64,000 bases of DNA from Alkalilimnicola sp. S0819 (GTDB taxonomy: Bacteria > Pseudomonadota > Gammaproteobacteria > Nitrococcales > WHIW01), in contig NZ_WHIW01000007.1 in assembly GCF_009295635.1 (NCBI RefSeq), positions 1 to 64,000 of the forward strand, read 5' to 3'. The notes beneath the pieces were generated by a model. The model did not search any database. It worked only from the letters and a program-made list of their open reading frames with translations, and was not told the DNA's origin. The position numbers were made by a program, and so were the translations under genes. Below are positions 62,728 through 64,000 of this stretch, piece after piece; within the stretch, counting starts at the first letter, position 1, and each line of letters begins with the position of its first letter.

Positions 62728-62794
62728 GCTTCAGGGGGTACAATATGCCGCCCCGGCCACGCCGGGGAACGTCTGGCTTTGAGGGAGGCGGAGC

Positions 62795-63505
62795 ATGGCT
62801 CTGCAGGATGATCACGCACTGGTGCTGCTCTCCGGTGGGCAGGATTCGCTCACCTGTCTGGCCTGGGCGCTGGCGCGTTATGCCCACGTGGAGAGCATCG
62901 CGTTTCGCTACGGGCAGCGCCATGCCGTGGAGTTGGACTGCCGCGTGCGCGCGCTGAGCGCCTTGCGCCGGGGCTTCCCCGAGTGGGCGCCGCGCCTGGG
63001 GCAGGATCATCTGCTGGATGTCAGCGCCCTGGCCGAACTGGGCGAGACCGCCATGACCGAGGACGTAGCGATCCGCATGAACGACGATGGCTTGCCCAAC
63101 ACCTTCGTGCCCGGGCGCAATCTATTGTTCCTCACCTATGCCGCCGCACTGGCCTACAGGCGCGGCATCCGCCACATCGTCACCGGCGTGTGCGAGACCG
63201 ATTTCTCCGGCTACCCCGATTGTCGCGACGACACCATCAAGGCGCTGCAGGTGGCGCTGAACCTCGGCACGGACCGCCGCTTCGTGCTGCACACCCCGCT
63301 TATGTGGCGTGACAAGGCCGACACCTGGCGGCTGGCCGAAAGCCTTGGCGGCGAGGCGCTGGTGGATCTGATCCGCGAGGAAAGCCACAGCTGTTATCTG
63401 GGTGATCGCAGCCGGCACCACGCCTGGGGTTACGGCTGCGGCGAGTGCCCGGCCTGCGAGTTGCGCGCCGGCGGCTGGGCGCGCTATCGCGAGGGCGCGA
63501 CATGA
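62795..63505 (+). CDS. queC: 7-cyano-7-deazaguanine synthase
   Basis: 236 aa. PP-loop [49 protein letters not shown], and [20 protein letters not shown] are diagnostic. C-terminal zinc cysteines CYLG and [10 protein letters not shown]. Converts carboxydeazaguanine to preQ0 with ATP and ammonia, for queuosine in tRNA. queE follows with an ATGA overlap. Confidence 0.95.
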   Translation: MALQDDHALVLLSGGQDSLTCLAWALARYAHVESIAFRYGQRHAVELDCRVRALSALRRGFPEWAPRLGQDHLLDVSALAELGETAMTEDVAIRMNDDGLPNTFVPGRNLLFLTYAAALAYRRGIRHIVTGVCETDFSGYPDCRDDTIKALQVALNLGTDRRFVLHTPLMWRDKADTWRLAESLGGEALVDLIREESHSCYLGDRSRHHAWGYGCGECPACELRAGGWARYREGAT

Positions 63506-64000
63506 GCTACAGCGTCAAGGAAATCTTCCACACCCTGCAGGGCGAGGGTGCCCAGGCCGGGCGCGCGGCGGTGTTCTGCCGCTTTGCCGGCTGCAATCTC
63601 TGGTCCGGCCTGGAGCGGGACCGGGCCGGCGCCCAGTGCCGGTTCTGCGATACGGATTTCATCGGCACAGACGGCCCGGGGGGCGGCAAGTTCGCCGACG
63701 CGGATGCCCTGGCCGCCGCTATCGAGGCCTGCTGGCAGGGCGGGGAGGCGCATCGCTACGTGGTCTGCACCGGCGGCGAGCCCCTGCTGCAACTGGACGC
63801 GGCCCTGATCGATGCCCTGCACGCCCGCGGTTTCGAGATCGCCGTGGAGACCAACGGCACCCTGGAGCCGCCGCCGGGGCTGGACTGGGTCTGTGTCAGC
63901 CCCAAGGCCGGCAACCCGCTGCGGCTTACCCGGGGTGACGAGCTGAAGCTGGTCTATCCGCAGCCTGGCCTGGAGCCCGCGCAGCTGGAGCAGCTCGATT
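63502..64000 (+). CDS. queE: 7-carboxy-7-deazaguanine synthase, radical SAM (3' end outside window)
   Basis: The first 166 residues are visible. [20 protein letters not shown] opens it. The cluster motif is C-N14-C-RF-C-DTDF (AGCNLW ... [10 protein letters not shown]), the CX14CX2C version known from Burkholderia-type QueE rather than CX3CX2[15 protein letters not shown] (GGEP) and [11 protein letters not shown] are SAM-binding elements. Makes CDG from carboxytetrahydropterin, upstream of QueC. Confidence 0.93.
   Translation, partial: MSYSVKEIFHTLQGEGAQAGRAAVFCRFAGCNLWSGLERDRAGAQCRFCDTDFIGTDGPGGGKFADADALAAAIEACWQGGEAHRYVVCTGGEPLLQLDAALIDALHARGFEIAVETNGTLEPPPGLDWVCVSPKAGNPLRLTRGDELKLVYPQPGLEPAQLEQLD

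Noticed and set aside
62728-62794. preQ1 riboswitch before queC
   Set aside because: There is no H-type pseudoknot pattern or A-rich tail; a simple promoter explains the spacer.

Overview
The window is 64 kb of GC-rich chromosome from a gammaproteobacterium. The block engB / cytochrome c4 / dsbA / endonuclease-exonuclease-phosphatase has the order known from Pseudomonas. The sulfur, denitrification-type and halophile-type genes (siroheme sulfite reductase, pseudoazurin, a TLESWS voltage-gated sodium channel, TorF-family porin) suggest a Chromatiales/Ectothiorhodospiraceae-like organism. That assignment is an inference from gene content; no rRNA marker is present. I see no prophage, transposase, CRISPR array or tRNA, and most of the window is core genome.

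Layout. 1-2.5 kb: one end of a large palindromic repeat, then a degenerate GGDEF protein behind a sigma-54-type promoter, and an MFS transporter. 3-5.8 kb (minus): hydrolase, HIT protein, RIO kinase and HNH protein. 5.9-8.8 kb: NitT/TauT-type ABC importer and a DsrE-like protein. 8.8-13 kb: small membrane protein, AI-2E-type permease, secreted M6 metalloprotease. 13.2-16.3 kb: pseudoazurin behind an FNR-type box, an HPP membrane protein, and a diguanylate cyclase with a PilJ/NarX-like sensor. 16.3-23.7 kb: TPR protein, glyoxalase I, AlkB, ThiM, a second diguanylate cyclase, a luciferase-like oxidoreductase, a VOC protein. 23.9-26.8 kb: His-rich protein, PepSY-like protein and a PhoPQ-like two-component system. 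26.9-36.2 kb: sodium channel, LysR regulator, BamE-like protein, HtrA-like protease, JmjC/cupin protein, azlCD and an HpaI-type aldolase. 36.3-41.8 kb (minus): ABC-F protein YbiT and an FbpABC ferric iron importer. 41.9-45.9 kb: DarP, GNAT, Tag, YaiI, MurI, VanZ. 45.9-46.6 kb: gene-free stretch with two tandem small-RNA-like units and a palindromic repeat. 46.7-51 kb: engB, cytochrome c4, dsbA, a phosphodiesterase-like protein and a porin with sigma-54/NtrC-type control. 51-54.9 kb: RmuC, a WYL regulator, an apparently dead DnaQ-like protein. 55-55.5 kb: two more palindromic repeats. 55.5-59.2 kb (minus): sulfite reductase, a partner protein, ferredoxin-NADP reductase. 59.5-62.7 kb: MacAB-like exporter. 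62.8-64 kb: queuosine genes queC and queE (queE cut by the window end).

The strongest unexplained signals are non-coding. First, next to engB, two tandem units on the plus strand each carry a sigma-E-type promoter with identical 15-bp spacing, then stable hairpins with C-rich loops, and end in an intrinsic terminator. Pseudomonas ErsA, Xanthomonas sX13 and enterobacterial Spot 42 occupy the equivalent neighbourhood, and ErsA is under the sigma-E homologue. Second, a family of roughly 184-194 bp palindromes is present in four copies. Their arms differ between copies but remain self-complementary within each copy, and the inner stem also shows compensatory changes. Third, two sigma-54-type promoters, one with twin NtrC-like sites, precede a porin and a degenerate GGDEF gene.
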